A stretch of DNA of 64,000 bases from Pseudobythopirellula maris (GCF_007859945.1 NZ_SJPQ01000002.1:1094279-1158278); one strand, 5' to 3'. Shown: positions 8,391-16,812, numbered from the stretch's first letter. Notes: generated by a model not told the origin, from the letters alone. Numbers and translations are program-made.

Positions 8391-9409
8391 TCGACCCACG
8401 CTTTCAGGCAGTCTTGATCAAACGCGGTTCCGGAGTCGCGGAGCATGATCTCTAACGTCACTTCGCGTGAGAGCGCCTTGCGGTAGGGGCGGTTGCTGGT
8501 GAGCGCCTCGTACACGTCGGCCACGGCGCAGATGCGGGCCCACGGGTGGATCTCGTCGCCGACCATGCGGGTCGGGTAGCCGCCGCCGTCCATCCGTTCG
8601 TGGTGCTGGTAGACCATCATCAGCTGGCCGTGGCTCAGGTCGTCGCGACGGCAGAGCTGTCGGAAGCCGGTGGTCGGGTGGCGGCGGATGATGGCGAACT
8701 CCTCGTCGCTCAGCCGCCCGGGCTTGGTCAGGATGCTGTCGGGGATCTCGAGCTTGCCCAAGTCGTGCATCAACGCGCCGGCCGTGATCTGCTGCAACTC
8801 GTCGGGGTCTTCGACGCCCAGCCGCGCGGCGAGCATCGTGCAGTAATACGAAACGTTGGCCGAGTGAGTGAACGTGTAATAATCGTGCTGCATCACGGCC
8901 AGCAGGTCGGTCTCCATCGCGTCGTCGCGCGAAACGAGGTCGGCGACTTGCACGGAGAGCCGGCGACACGCGTCGACCGTGGCGTCGTTGTCGCCCGCGG
9001 CGAACGACTCGCTCAGCACGCCGCGCAGCACGGTGTCGAGCGCCGCGAAACGGCGGGCGAGCGGGATCGACTCGTCGTCGAGCACCTCCGAGAGGTTGTC
9101 GCGCAGGTACGCTTGGTATTGGCCGTACTCCTCGCTGCGGACGAGCACCTTGGTGCGGCCCTGCTTGGCGAGATTCTGCAGCTGCTCGTACTCGAGCGGC
9201 AGGTGGGCGCCGCGGTAGAGCTTCTCCTGCCCCTCGCACTCGCCCTCCAGGTACAGCGCGCAATCCAGCTGGCTGTCGGGGCGCAGCGTGGCGATCGGAA
9301 CGGCAATGTATTCGCTAACGGCGGTGGCGGTGGTCACACTTGTTGTCGCTGTCGATGCCAGGCTAGTCGGCGCCGCGCTCGTTTGGCGACGCCCCGTACC
9401 CGTATACAT
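8375..9409 (-). CDS. HD-GYP domain cyclic-di-GMP phosphodiesterase
   Basis: 344 residues. The C-terminal 180 residues are a full HD-GYP domain: the metal-binding His/Asp pair in 'GALMHDLGKLEIPDSIL' (His215-Asp216), the 'HHERMDGGGYP' motif with the GYP triad, and 'CAVADVYEALTSNRPYR'. These residues are those needed for hydrolysis of c-di-GMP in characterised members. The first 150 residues carry no recognised sensor; after a Thr/Ser-rich start they contain 'LYLEGECEGQEKLYRGAHLP', which resembles N-terminal regions of other HD-GYP proteins. No membrane segment is seen, so it is probably cytoplasmic. The start at 9409 follows a non-protein-like upstream extension. Its partner, the PilZ gene, overlaps its 3' end. 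Confidence 0.9.
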   Translation of the reverse strand: MYTGTGRRQTSAAPTSLASTATTSVTTATAVSEYIAVPIATLRPDSQLDCALYLEGECEGQEKLYRGAHLPLEYEQLQNLAKQGRTKVLVRSEEYGQYQAYLRDNLSEVLDDESIPLARRFAALDTVLRGVLSESFAAGDNDATVDACRRLSVQVADLVSRDDAMETDLLAVMQHDYYTFTHSANVSYYCTMLAARLGVEDPDELQQITAGALMHDLGKLEIPDSILTKPGRLSDEEFAIIRRHPTTGFRQLCRRDDLSHGQLMMVYQHHERMDGGGYPTRMVGDEIHPWARICAVADVYEALTSNRPYRKALSREVTLEIMLRDSGTAFDQDCLKAWVECLTQ

Positions 9410-10071
9410 ACGACGCCTAATCGGGGGGGGGTAACCGATGCGTTGTGGTCTACCACCTTGGCCGCCCAGAGACCCCCAACCGAGAATGTCTGAACCGAAT
9501 GCGAGGAATGCGCTAGCGGCATGCCGCTTCATTGGGGGAGTCCAAGGCCTCTATCCCCCCCGCGTGCGGGGCTGACGACGACCGTCACTCGGCGTCGGGC
9601 TGGTCCGATTGCAGCAGCGGCGACGGCTGGCGGGGGCGCCGCGAAGCGGAAGCCCCCGAGCGCCACAGGCCAGGTCTCGCTGGCCCGGGGGCTTCCCTCA
9701 CGGGTGCGCCCCCGCCACCCCCCACTCTTCATGGGGAGCGCTGCTGAGGACGGCCGACAAACGATCCGGCGATACTTAGGCTGTCGGCGCTGCCGCCCGC
9801 GACGGGTGGCGGGGGCGCACCGCGAAGCGGAAGCCCCCGAGCGCCACAGGCCGGGTCTCGCTGGCTCGGGGGCTTCCCTCACGGGTGCGCCCCCGCCACC
9901 CCCCACTCTTCATGGGGAGCGCTGCGGAGGACGGCCGGCAAACGATCCGACGATACTTAGGCTGTCGGCGTTGCCGCCCGCGACGGGTGGCGGGGGCGCA
10001 CCGCGAAGCGGAAGCCCCCGAGCGCCACAGGCCAGGTCTCGCTGGCTACGGACTGATTCGCACCGCCGGCG
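9410..10071. other. 662-base gap holding the 181-base tandem repeats
   Basis: The gap contains the presumed promoter of the HD-GYP gene on its left side, a run of eight G near 9425, and a 2.3-copy tandem repeat with nested palindromes from 9628 to 10047 (listed separately). Open frames across the repeat are by-products of its GC content. Confidence 0.7.
9628..10047. repeat. 181-base tandem repeat, 2.3 copies, each with a nested palindrome
   Basis: Copies begin at 9628, 9807 and 9988 with the same sequence TGGCGGGGGCG. Copy 1 is 179 bases because it lacks two bases (AC) after GGGGGCGC; copy 2 is 181 bases; copy 3 stops after 60 bases, in the loop of its palindrome. Copies 1 and 2 differ at only a handful of positions. 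Within a unit the first 95 or so bases form an imperfect palindrome (9627-9719 and 9805-9900): GGTGGCGGGGGCGCACC opens it and GGTGCGCCCCCGCCACC closes it, with inner arms GGAAGCCCCCGAGC and GCTCGGGGGCTTCC. Confidence 0.9.
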
Positions 10072-11397
10072 CTATTCGATGCCCACTTCCCCCGCCCGCA
10101 GCAGCGGCGCCAGGCCGCAGTCGAGCAGGCGCCGCTCGGCGTCGGGTGTGAAGTCGCCGCCGTCGTCCACGCCGTTGGTCATCACACTGTAGACCCACCA
10201 GCCGGCTTGATGAGTCGCCGTCTCCCCCCGGCGCTCAGCGACGAGCGGCTCGCCGGAGAAGGGGTCGATCGTCGCTTCGGTGGGCAGGTCGATGTCGGCG
10301 AGCCCGGCGGGCGTTTCGCCGCGGGCCTCGGCTTGGGTGAGGGCGTTGAGGATGCGCAGGCAGCGGGCGTGGGCGGTGGCGCGATTGTGGGCGTAGTGAA
10401 ACGACTCGAGTGGGGGAAGCAACAAATCAATGGCCCTCGGCCATTCGTCGCCATCACGCTTTGTGGCCTCGAAGACGGAGCTCACCTCGTGCCACGGCCG
10501 CTTCGCAAGCGTTAGCTGGTGATCCAACTGGTCCAAGACTTGTTTCTTGGAGGGCCCCGCCAGCTTCATGAGCATGGGCGGTCCGCCCCCGAAACCCGCA
10601 GCGACCATGCTCAGCACTAAGGCCCGCTCCTGCTTGAGAGCACGGATGCGGTAGCTATCAACATCCAGAGCGTCCATCTCTCGATCGACTTCATCCGCCA
10701 TCGCGGTTGGTATCTGCCCGTAGCGCATCACACGATTCATCGCACTGATTGCGATGTTTTGGTAGGCGATGCTCGTCAAGCTGCCGATGACACAAGGCTC
10801 ATCGCGTGTCAGCCGGGCGAAGCGGAGGCCGTCGAGCGCAGCCGCGGCTGCGGCGTCGTGCTCGCCCCGCGCCAAGTGGTGGTTGACCAGGGCGTCGAGG
10901 ATCCTGATCGCGATGCGGGCACGATAGCCCGATTCGAGGTTCATACCGATGTCGAGGTTGGGCGTGATATACGCGTACCGCTCCTGCCGGGCGGCGACTC
11001 TCACCGCGTCGACTGCCTCGGCGTGGTCCGCGAACAAGGTCGCGAAGGCTTCGCTTTGTTCATCGGTCAGCGGCTCGCCCCGCGCGACGCGCTCCGCTGC
11101 TTCCTCCAGCAGGTCGGGGTGGGGCTGGCCGTAGGCGACTTGGTCGAAAGCTTTCAGCAGCGGCCAGGCGGCGGCGATCGTCGCCGCCGCGTTCTCCTCG
11201 GCCGGCATCGGCTCTGGCCGGATGTCGGCGAGAGTCACCGGATCGCCCGCCGCGCGGATCGCGGCGAGTCGGCGCTCCACTTTCCACCAACCCCAGAGGG
11301 CGTAGGCGGGGATCACCGCCACCAGCCCCAGCGCGAAGTAGCGCAGCCGCAAGCGGCGGCGGGGACGCGGCGGGGATGCGGGCGAGGTGGCGGGCAT
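10072..11397 (-). CDS. Membrane-anchored protein of unknown function (441 aa)
   Basis: No known family was recognised. A basic N-terminus ('PRPRRRLRLR') and one hydrophobic segment 'YFALGLVAVIPAYALWGWW' (about residues 20-38) anchor the protein. The remainder is helical and Ala-rich and is likely outside the cytoplasm. The part around 'YRARIAIRILDALVNHHLAR' and 'EHDAAAAAALDGLRFARLTR' suggests TPR-like helix pairs. The C-terminal 'IDPFSGEPLVAERRG' resembles the 'DPFsGkPL' segment found in many planctomycete exported proteins, which I recall from that phylum but cannot name. ATG at 11397 gives a plausible anchor; the earlier start adds 14 residues. It is transcribed away from dapL. Confidence 0.7.
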   Translation of the reverse strand: MPATSPASPPRPRRRLRLRYFALGLVAVIPAYALWGWWKVERRLAAIRAAGDPVTLADIRPEPMPAEENAAATIAAAWPLLKAFDQVAYGQPHPDLLEEAAERVARGEPLTDEQSEAFATLFADHAEAVDAVRVAARQERYAYITPNLDIGMNLESGYRARIAIRILDALVNHHLARGEHDAAAAAALDGLRFARLTRDEPCVIGSLTSIAYQNIAISAMNRVMRYGQIPTAMADEVDREMDALDVDSYRIRALKQERALVLSMVAAGFGGGPPMLMKLAGPSKKQVLDQLDHQLTLAKRPWHEVSSVFEATKRDGDEWPRAIDLLLPPLESFHYAHNRATAHARCLRILNALTQAEARGETPAGLADIDLPTEATIDPFSGEPLVAERRGETATHQAGWWVYSVMTNGVDDGGDFTPDAERRLLDCGLAPLLRAGEVGIE

Positions 11398-11438
11398 GGC
11401 GGAGAGGTGGTGGCGGAGGAGTTCGTGGCGGAGGACCA

Positions 11439-11463
11439 CCGGCGGCTTACGCCGCCGGCTCGC
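11439..11463 (-). repeat. Dispersed palindromic repeat, family A, copy 1
   Basis: Read on the minus strand it is GCGAGCCGGC followed by GGCGTAAGCCGCCGG. The inner part GGCGGC-GTAA-GCCGCC is a hairpin. Three further copies are at 43432, 48314 and 48381. It lies just upstream of the 441-residue protein gene. Confidence 0.8.
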
Positions 11464-11573
11464 TGTGGGGAATTCGATGAAAACGGGCGTATCTTGGCGT
11501 ACGCCGCCCCTCAGGTTAGCTTAAGAGGTCCGATTTTTCCGACCTCTCACCTCCGACCTCCCACCTCCCCGCC

Positions 11574-12806
11574 GTGTCCGATCCTTACTTCCAGAAGCTG
11601 TTCGCCGAGCGGATCGGCGGAGCCAATTACGGCAAAGACGACGCGATTTACAAGTTCGAGAAGATCAAGCGCGCCAAGCGCAAGGCCTTGGCCGATCACC
11701 CGGAACGCGGGCTGCTCGATTTCGGCATCGGCGAGAACGACGAGATGGCGCCCGAGTCGGTCCGCCGCGTGATGGACGCCGAGATCGACAAGCCGGAGAA
11801 CCGCGGGTACGCCGACAACGGGGTGGCCGATTTCAAAGAGGCCGCCGCGCGGTTCATGCGGCGTGAGTTTGGCGTGGCGCTCGACGCCGCGAGCCAGGTG
11901 AACCACTGCATCGGGTCGAAGCCCGCCTACGCGATGCTGCCGGCCTGCTTCATCAACCCGGGCGACGTGACGCTGATGACCACGCCCGGCTACCCGGTGG
12001 CCGGCACGCACACGCGTTACTACGGCGGCGAGGTCCACAACCTGCCGCTCACCAAAGAGAACGACTTCCTGCCCGACCTCGATTCGATACCGGCCGACGT
12101 GCTCGGGCGGGCGAAACTGCTTGTGCTCTGTTTCCCGAACAGCCCCACGGGCAAGACCGCCACGAGCGAGTTCTACGCCAAGGCGGTCGCGTTCGCCAAG
12201 GCGAACGACATCGTCATCGTCAACGACGCGGCGCACGCGATGATCTCGTTCGACCAGGAGCCCACGAGCTTCCTGTCGACGCCCGGCGCGATGGACGTGG
12301 GGGTCGAGGTCCACTCGATGTCGAAGGGCTTCGACATGATCGGCTGGCGGATGGGCTGGGTCTGTGGGCACGAGCGGATCGTCAGCGCGTTCGCCGACGT
12401 GAAGGACAACAGCGACTCGGGGCAGTTCATCGCCGTGCAGAAGGCGGCCGCCGCCGCGCTCGACGACCCGGAGATCCCCCGCCAGATCCGTGAGAAGTAC
12501 CGCCGCCGGATGGAAAAGCTGGTCGACACGCTGCAGCAGTGCGGCTTCGAGTGCGAGATGCCGGGCGGCACGTACTTCCTCTACACGCCGTCGCCCAAGG
12601 GCGTGGAGGGGGGCCCCACGTTCGATTCGGCCGAGGCGGCTTCGCAGTTCCTCATCACCGAGCACTCGATCTGCACCGTGCCGTGGGACGACGCCGGGGC
12701 GTTCCTGCGGTTCAGCGTCACCTACGTGGCCGCCGACGAGCCGGCCGAAGACGCGATCATGGCCGAAACGGCCGAGCGGCTCTCGGACCTGCAATTGGTC
12801 TTCTGA
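11574..12806 (+). CDS. dapL: LL-diaminopimelate aminotransferase
   Basis: 410 residues, the usual size. A fold-type I PLP enzyme that makes LL-diaminopimelate directly from tetrahydrodipicolinate and glutamate, one step of the lysine and peptidoglycan pathway. The N-terminus 'FAERIGGANYGKDDAIYKFE' and 'LLDFGIGENDEMAP' match the DapL family of chlamydiae, plants and planctomycetes. The PLP lysine is Lys251 in 'SMSKGFDMIGWRMGW', with 'VLCFPNSPTGKTAT' and 'VNDAAHAMISF' as cofactor-pocket motifs. The start is a GTG (11574); no earlier in-frame start gives family-like sequence. There is no obvious Shine-Dalgarno site. It stands alone, with a foldback repeat directly behind it. It is cytoplasmic. 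Confidence 0.93.
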   Translation: MSDPYFQKLFAERIGGANYGKDDAIYKFEKIKRAKRKALADHPERGLLDFGIGENDEMAPESVRRVMDAEIDKPENRGYADNGVADFKEAAARFMRREFGVALDAASQVNHCIGSKPAYAMLPACFINPGDVTLMTTPGYPVAGTHTRYYGGEVHNLPLTKENDFLPDLDSIPADVLGRAKLLVLCFPNSPTGKTATSEFYAKAVAFAKANDIVIVNDAAHAMISFDQEPTSFLSTPGAMDVGVEVHSMSKGFDMIGWRMGWVCGHERIVSAFADVKDNSDSGQFIAVQKAAAAALDDPEIPRQIREKYRRRMEKLVDTLQQCGFECEMPGGTYFLYTPSPKGVEGGPTFDSAEAASQFLITEHSICTVPWDDAGAFLRFSVTYVAADEPAEDAIMAETAERLSDLQLVF

Positions 12807-12828
12807 GAGAGAGCGCCAGAGTTTGAAT

Positions 12829-12926
12829 CCCCCTTCCCCAGGAAGGGGAGGGGCTAGGGGAGGGGTGGGCGCCGGGCACCCGGGACAGCCCCCTCCCCTA
12901 ACCCCTCCCCCTGAAGGAGGAGGGGG
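12829..12926. repeat. G/C-tract foldback behind dapL
   Basis: Two arms of about 40 bases fold on each other: GGGAGGGGCTAGGGGAGGGG on the left (12846-12865) pairs with CCCCTCCCCTAACCCCTCCC on the right with one mismatch. Shorter relatives of the same C-run/G-run type occur at 27480-27495, 43487-43515 and 59463-59489. It may serve as a terminator-like structure, but no T run follows, so it looks more like a repetitive element. Confidence 0.7.
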
Positions 12927-13003
12927 ATACGATAGGCCGAAGGCCTTTCAAGAATAGCTGAATCCCACCCTCGCCCCGCTCCGTTCGTCGCTAAAATGGC
13001 CGC

Positions 13004-13903
13004 ATGACCGACGACGAACTACTCCGCCGGCCGATCGTGGTGCTCGGGGCGCCGCGCAGCGGCACCACGGTGCTCAGCCAATTGCTGCGTCACCACCCCG
13101 ACCTCTGCCTGATCGACGAGCCGCGGGTCACTTGGAAGTACGGCAACGACCGCCGCAGCGACCTGCTGCGCGCCGAGCACGCCCGGCCGGAAGTGCGCCG
13201 GCACATCCGCCACAGTTTCGCCCAGCAGGTCCGCGCATCGGGCCGCTCGCGGCTGGTGGAGAAGACGCCGAGCAACTCGCTGCGGGCGCCGTTTGTCGAC
13301 CGCGTGCTGGACGACGCGATCTTCATCCACATGATGCGCGACGGCCGGCAGTCGGTCTTGTCGATCCGCGAGTATTGGAAGAACCACTCGACCGGCGTGC
13401 CGCGGGCGCACCTCATGCGGCGTCTCAAAGAGATCCGCCCCGGCCAGATCCCCCATTACGCACGCGAGCTTTTCAAACGGGTGGCCGGGAAGCTGGCGCC
13501 GGGGGCGGCCGGCACGCCGGTGTGGGGGCCGCGGATCCCGGGCCTCGAGACCATCGTGCGCGACCAAGGCTTGCTGGCCGCTTGCGCCGCGCAATGGCGT
13601 TCATGCGTCGAGGCCGCCTGCCGCGACGGCCGCCACCTGCCGCACGACCGCTACACCGAGTGCCGTCTCGAGGACTTCGACGAGCAAGAGCTTAGGCGGC
13701 TGCTGCACTTCGCCGACCTGAGCGTGGCGCCCGAGGTGATCGACGCCTACCGCGACGGCTTCGACTCACGCCAGCCCGGCGGCCGCACCAAGGGGGCCAA
13801 CGACGACGACGTGGCCCGCGTCGAAGAGCTCATCGCGCCCACGGTGGCGTGGCTGGCGACGCTCGACCGCGCCGACCGGCACAAGTTCTTGCCAATCGAC
13901 TGA
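13004..13903 (+). CDS. Sulfotransferase family protein
   Basis: 299 residues. It starts almost directly with the 5'-phosphosulfate loop of PAPS-dependent sulfotransferases, 'VVLGAPRSGTTVLSQLLRHH' (about residues 10-29), and has the matching 3'-phosphate-binding region 'FIHMMRDGRQSVLSI' (about 107-121) preceded by 'RLVEKTPSNS'. Enzymes of this group move sulfate from PAPS to sugars, lipids or proteins; marine planctomycetes encode many. The acceptor cannot be read from sequence. No membrane segment is seen. A hairpin and a degenerate foldback element follow the stop codon. The nearby sugar genes are far away, so no pathway link is claimed. Confidence 0.88.
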   Translation: MTDDELLRRPIVVLGAPRSGTTVLSQLLRHHPDLCLIDEPRVTWKYGNDRRSDLLRAEHARPEVRRHIRHSFAQQVRASGRSRLVEKTPSNSLRAPFVDRVLDDAIFIHMMRDGRQSVLSIREYWKNHSTGVPRAHLMRRLKEIRPGQIPHYARELFKRVAGKLAPGAAGTPVWGPRIPGLETIVRDQGLLAACAAQWRSCVEAACRDGRHLPHDRYTECRLEDFDEQELRRLLHFADLSVAPEVIDAYRDGFDSRQPGGRTKGANDDDVARVEELIAPTVAWLATLDRADRHKFLPID

Positions 13904-13956
13904 GCTGGTTGGCTGGTCGAGAACCGCTGACCGCAAGGATGGTTGCGGTTCGAGAA

Positions 13957-14067
13957 TAGCCACGAAAAGGCACAGAGAAACACAAGAAGGAGTTGGCGAC
14001 TCGGGCGTTGCGAGCTGCGGGTATTAGCTCTCTTCTCTTAGTGCTCTCTCGTGCTTTATTGTGGCTA
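13957..14067. repeat. Degenerate foldback element with TAGCCAC ends
   Basis: The left arm starts TAGCCACGAAAAGGCACAGA (13957) and the right arm, read on the minus strand from 14067, starts TAGCCACAATAAAGCACGAG. The two share the TAGCCAC end and a spaced GCAC/GAGA pattern over about 35 bases. The right end supplies the stop codon (TAG, 14065-14067) of the aminotransferase gene. A shorter hairpin, GAACCGC (13921-13927) with GCGGTTC (13945-13951), sits just before it. Similar 'AGCCACGAAAAGGCACAGA' sequences are, as I recall, frequent between genes in several phyla. Confidence 0.7.
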
Positions 14068-14970
14068 AGCCAAGCACGCCTGGCGGCGGGCTTGCTCGGC
14101 GATGTCGAGACCCACCAACTCGCTCCACGCGGCCAAGAATCGCCCGAAGGCGGGCCCCGGCTCGCCGGCGCCGATCGGCTCGCCGTTCAGGCTGACCACC
14201 GGCAGCAGGCAAACGCTCGTGCTGGCGAGCCACGCCTCGTCGGCGGCGCCGAACTCTTCGGGCGTGAGGTCGCGCTCGGTGAAGGCGACGCCGAGACCCG
14301 CGGCCAGCTCGCGCAGCACGCCAACGCTCACGCCGGGCAGCACCCGCTCCATCGGCGGCGAGACGATCCCCTCAGCCTCGTTGAAAATCACGACGTTGGC
14401 GGTCGACGCCTCGCAAACGCGTCCCTGCTGGTCGAGCAGCAACGCCCGGGCTCCGGGCTCCGCGGCCGCCGCCTCGCGGTCGGCCAGGTAGTAGTGCATC
14501 CGACTGCGACACTTCAGCGCGGAGGGCCAGCAGCTGTCGGGCGTCTGCCGCACCGGGGTGGTCCGCAGCCGCACGCCCTCGGAGTAGTGATCGGCCCAGT
14601 CGCCGAACCGCAGCGGCGCGCCGTGCACGCAGCGCGTCGGCTCACCGCCCCGCTGGCCCGACAGCGGCCCGGGAGTCGCGAAGGCGATGATCGTCCAATC
14701 GTCGCCGAAGGGCCGGGTGGGCATCGCCAGGGCGAGCATTTGCAAGATCGCTTGGTCGATCTCGTAGACCACGTCCCGGGGGATGCCGACCACCCGCGCC
14801 GAGTGGAGCATCCGCTGGATGTGCTCGGCCTTGCGCCACACACGGCCCTCGAAGGTCCGCAGGCGCTCGGTGATCGTCACGCCCATCGCGAAGCCGAGGT
14901 CGTCGACGGGGATCGCCAGGTCGGCCTGCTCGATCCACTTGCCGTTGAGATAAGCCGGTTGGACGATCAT
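14065..14970 (-). CDS. Class IV PLP aminotransferase (branched-chain aminotransferase / aminodeoxychorismate lyase type)
   Basis: 301 residues. The N-terminal 'AYLNGKWIEQADLAIPVDDLGFAMG' is the family start; the PLP lysine is expected in 'SALKCRSRMHYYLADREA' (about residue 160) and the phosphate-binding 'GRVCEASTANVVIF' follows at the right distance. Class IV enzymes act on branched-chain amino acids, D-alanine or aminodeoxychorismate; sequence alone does not decide. The ATG at 14970 overlaps the TGA of the upstream hydrolase gene (ATGA), so translation is probably coupled. The stop codon is formed by the end of a foldback element. The last residues ('AEQARRQACLA') are near that element and may be new. 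Confidence 0.88.
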   Translation of the reverse strand: MIVQPAYLNGKWIEQADLAIPVDDLGFAMGVTITERLRTFEGRVWRKAEHIQRMLHSARVVGIPRDVVYEIDQAILQMLALAMPTRPFGDDWTIIAFATPGPLSGQRGGEPTRCVHGAPLRFGDWADHYSEGVRLRTTPVRQTPDSCWPSALKCRSRMHYYLADREAAAAEPGARALLLDQQGRVCEASTANVVIFNEAEGIVSPPMERVLPGVSVGVLRELAAGLGVAFTERDLTPEEFGAADEAWLASTSVCLLPVVSLNGEPIGAGEPGPAFGRFLAAWSELVGLDIAEQARRQACLA

Positions 14971-16040
14971 CGCAGCGCGAGCGTGGGCGTGTCGGCATCG
15001 GCTTGATCGCTCGGCGCGACCGCCGGCGGGTCGACAAACGCCAGCCGCCGCCACGCCTGCGCCATCAGGCCGGGGGTCGCCATGTAATCGTACAGGTCGT
15101 GACTCTTGCCGACCGATCCGGTGACGTTGCGCACCTTCACGAGCGAGCGGTAATCGGCGTCGAGGCAGCCCGGGCCGGCGTAGCCGAGCGCCGTCGGGTC
15201 GCTGGTCTTGGAGACAAAGCGGTAGAGCCTCATCGCGCGGTCTTGGCGGTTGACGGTCGTCAGCAGGCTGTCGACCGACTGCAGGGCGAGGCCGTTGTAG
15301 CGTCCCTTGCCGAGCCAGCAGCAGTCGAGCGCGGGGGCGAACAAGACCACACGGGTCGGCCGCGCGGAGGGCCCCGCAGGGGCGCTGAGGCCGCCGAGCG
15401 CGCCGCCGCTCGCCAAGTGCAACGCGCCGGTCGAGACGCGGGCGCCGTAGCTGTAACCGAGCAACCCGACCGGAGCGCCCTCGGGCATGCGGGCCAACGC
15501 CCACGCCAACTGGCCCGCCACCGGCCGGGTGCGGGCCGCTTTCTCGCGGAAGTCACGCAGCAGGCCCGGCACCTTGGACGACGGCCAAGAGAATATCACG
15601 AACTGCACCGGCCGCCCGTCGCCGCAGCGGACCAGCCGGCAGTACACGTCGACCCCGCGCCGGCGGGCCTCCGAGGCGGTGATCTGGTTGCCGTGCACGT
15701 AAACGATGGTCGGCGTGGACGGGTCGAGCGAAGCGAGCGCCGCCGGGGCGTCGCTCCTCACCCAGCGGCGACCGCCGCTCTCGGTGACCGCGTATTCGCT
15801 GGCCGCGACGCCGCTGTCGAGCCGCTCGGCGTTCGTGCTGCAGCCGACCGTTCGGGTGCTCACGAGCAACACCCGGTCTTGGGCCCGCACGCAGCCGCCG
15901 GCCAACGCCCAGGGCGCCGCGGTCAACACGAGGAGCAGCGTCAGCGCGACGCGCGTGGCCGCGGCTTGCGCCCGTGCTCGGAGGGTCTGAGGGAAACGGC
16001 TGATCGGGAAGCAGAGCATGAGGGCGTTTGGCGTCGTCAT
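14967..16040 (-). CDS. Exported alpha/beta hydrolase
   Basis: 357 residues. Residues about 20-55 look like a signal peptide ('VALTLLLVLTAAPWALAGG'). The fold shows in 'TIVYVHGNQITASEARRRG' (strand and oxyanion turn) and the nucleophile elbow 'VGLLGYSYGARVSTGA' (GxSxG, Ser in GYSYG). 'VVLFAPALDCCW' and a later 'SHDLYDYM' could supply the acid and base (Asp, His), but I cannot assign them firmly. Substrate unknown: esterase, lipase or peptidase. It precedes and overlaps the class IV aminotransferase by 4 bases. The start at 16040 is chosen because upstream codons (to 16169) do not resemble a signal peptide. Confidence 0.75.
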   Translation of the reverse strand: MTTPNALMLCFPISRFPQTLRARAQAAATRVALTLLLVLTAAPWALAGGCVRAQDRVLLVSTRTVGCSTNAERLDSGVAASEYAVTESGGRRWVRSDAPAALASLDPSTPTIVYVHGNQITASEARRRGVDVYCRLVRCGDGRPVQFVIFSWPSSKVPGLLRDFREKAARTRPVAGQLAWALARMPEGAPVGLLGYSYGARVSTGALHLASGGALGGLSAPAGPSARPTRVVLFAPALDCCWLGKGRYNGLALQSVDSLLTTVNRQDRAMRLYRFVSKTSDPTALGYAGPGCLDADYRSLVKVRNVTGSVGKSHDLYDYMATPGLMAQAWRRLAFVDPPAVAPSDQADADTPTLALR

Positions 16041-16379
16041 GGCGGCTAGTGCGGGTCGTGTCGATCGAGAGCAGTGGGCGGCCTGTGCCGCGATCAAATG
16101 TAGCACACGGTCAACACACGGCGCGGGAATGTTGGAAAAATTCACCCGTCGAATTTGCACATCGTCCATTGTGGGGTAGTGTTGCTAGGTTCGACACCCC
16201 ACCGGTGCGTAACCCGTAAAACCCGCCTAATACATTCCCACCCCAACGCCCCCCCCACGCCACGCGATCGTGTCGCCCTCCCCCCTCGCGGAGCCGCCTT
16301 TTATTAATGCGGTTTTGCATGGCGCGTCGCACGGCAAGCGGTCCTCCCATGGACCGCACCCCCTTTGAGGAGTCGTGTC
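16041..16379. other. 339-base divergent promoter region
   Basis: This region lies between the exported hydrolase gene (leftward) and the small lipoprotein gene (rightward) and must hold both promoters. It has C-rich tracts near 16240-16270 and a small hairpin GCGGTCC/GGACCGC at 16338-16357 just before the lipoprotein ribosome-binding site. No gene or known RNA was recognised. Confidence 0.6.
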
Positions 16380-16748
16380 ATGAAGAAAATCTTGATTTTG
16401 ATGGCCGCTGTGCTGCTCGTGAGCAGCGTTTCCGGCTGCGGCTGCTTCCGCCGCATGCGCGACTTCCTGTGCCGCGGATCGTACTGCGGCTCGCAGACCG
16501 CCGCGGTGGCCGCGCCGGCGTACGCCGCCCCGCCGATGATGGCCGCCCCCATGGCCTACGACCCCGGCTGCTCGTACGACCCGGGCTGCGGCTACGGCGG
16601 CGTGCAGACCTACGGCTACAACGGCTACCCGATGGAGATGGGCATGAGCGGCTGCGACAGCTGCCAGTCGGGCTACTCGCTGCCGACCTACGCCGGCGAG
16701 AGCTACATGGACGGCGCGGTCGATCCCGGCCCCAGCCCCGCCCAATGA
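16380..16748 (+). CDS. Small Cys/Tyr/Gly-rich lipoprotein
   Basis: 122 residues. A short lipoprotein signal ends in 'VSSVSGC' (Cys20). The mature part is low in complexity: 'CGCFRRMRDFLCRGSYCGS', an Ala/Pro/Met run, then repeats such as 'YDPGCSYDPGCGYGG' and 'SGCDSCQSGYSLP' with eight or more Cys. Such small secreted Cys-rich proteins are common in planctomycetes and could be disulfide-linked into the cell wall, but that is inference. A good Shine-Dalgarno sequence TGAGGAG (16366-16372) fixes the ATG at 16380. A strong intrinsic terminator follows, so it is a one-gene transcription unit and is probably highly expressed. Confidence 0.8.
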   Translation: MKKILILMAAVLLVSSVSGCGCFRRMRDFLCRGSYCGSQTAAVAAPAYAAPPMMAAPMAYDPGCSYDPGCGYGGVQTYGYNGYPMEMGMSGCDSCQSGYSLPTYAGESYMDGAVDPGPSPAQ

Positions 16749-16812
16749 CTCCAGCCTGACCTCACGCTTCAAGACTCTTTTGGCGCCTTCCACCGCCAAA
16801 GGAACAACACGA

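Noticed and set aside
9628-10047. Possible CRISPR array
   Set aside because: The repeat is 181 bases with only 2.3 copies and no spacers; no cas genes are present.
14971-15504. Upstream extension of the class IV aminotransferase frame
   Set aside because: It overlaps the hydrolase gene in another frame and is Arg/Pro-rich. The true start is the ATGA overlap at 14970.
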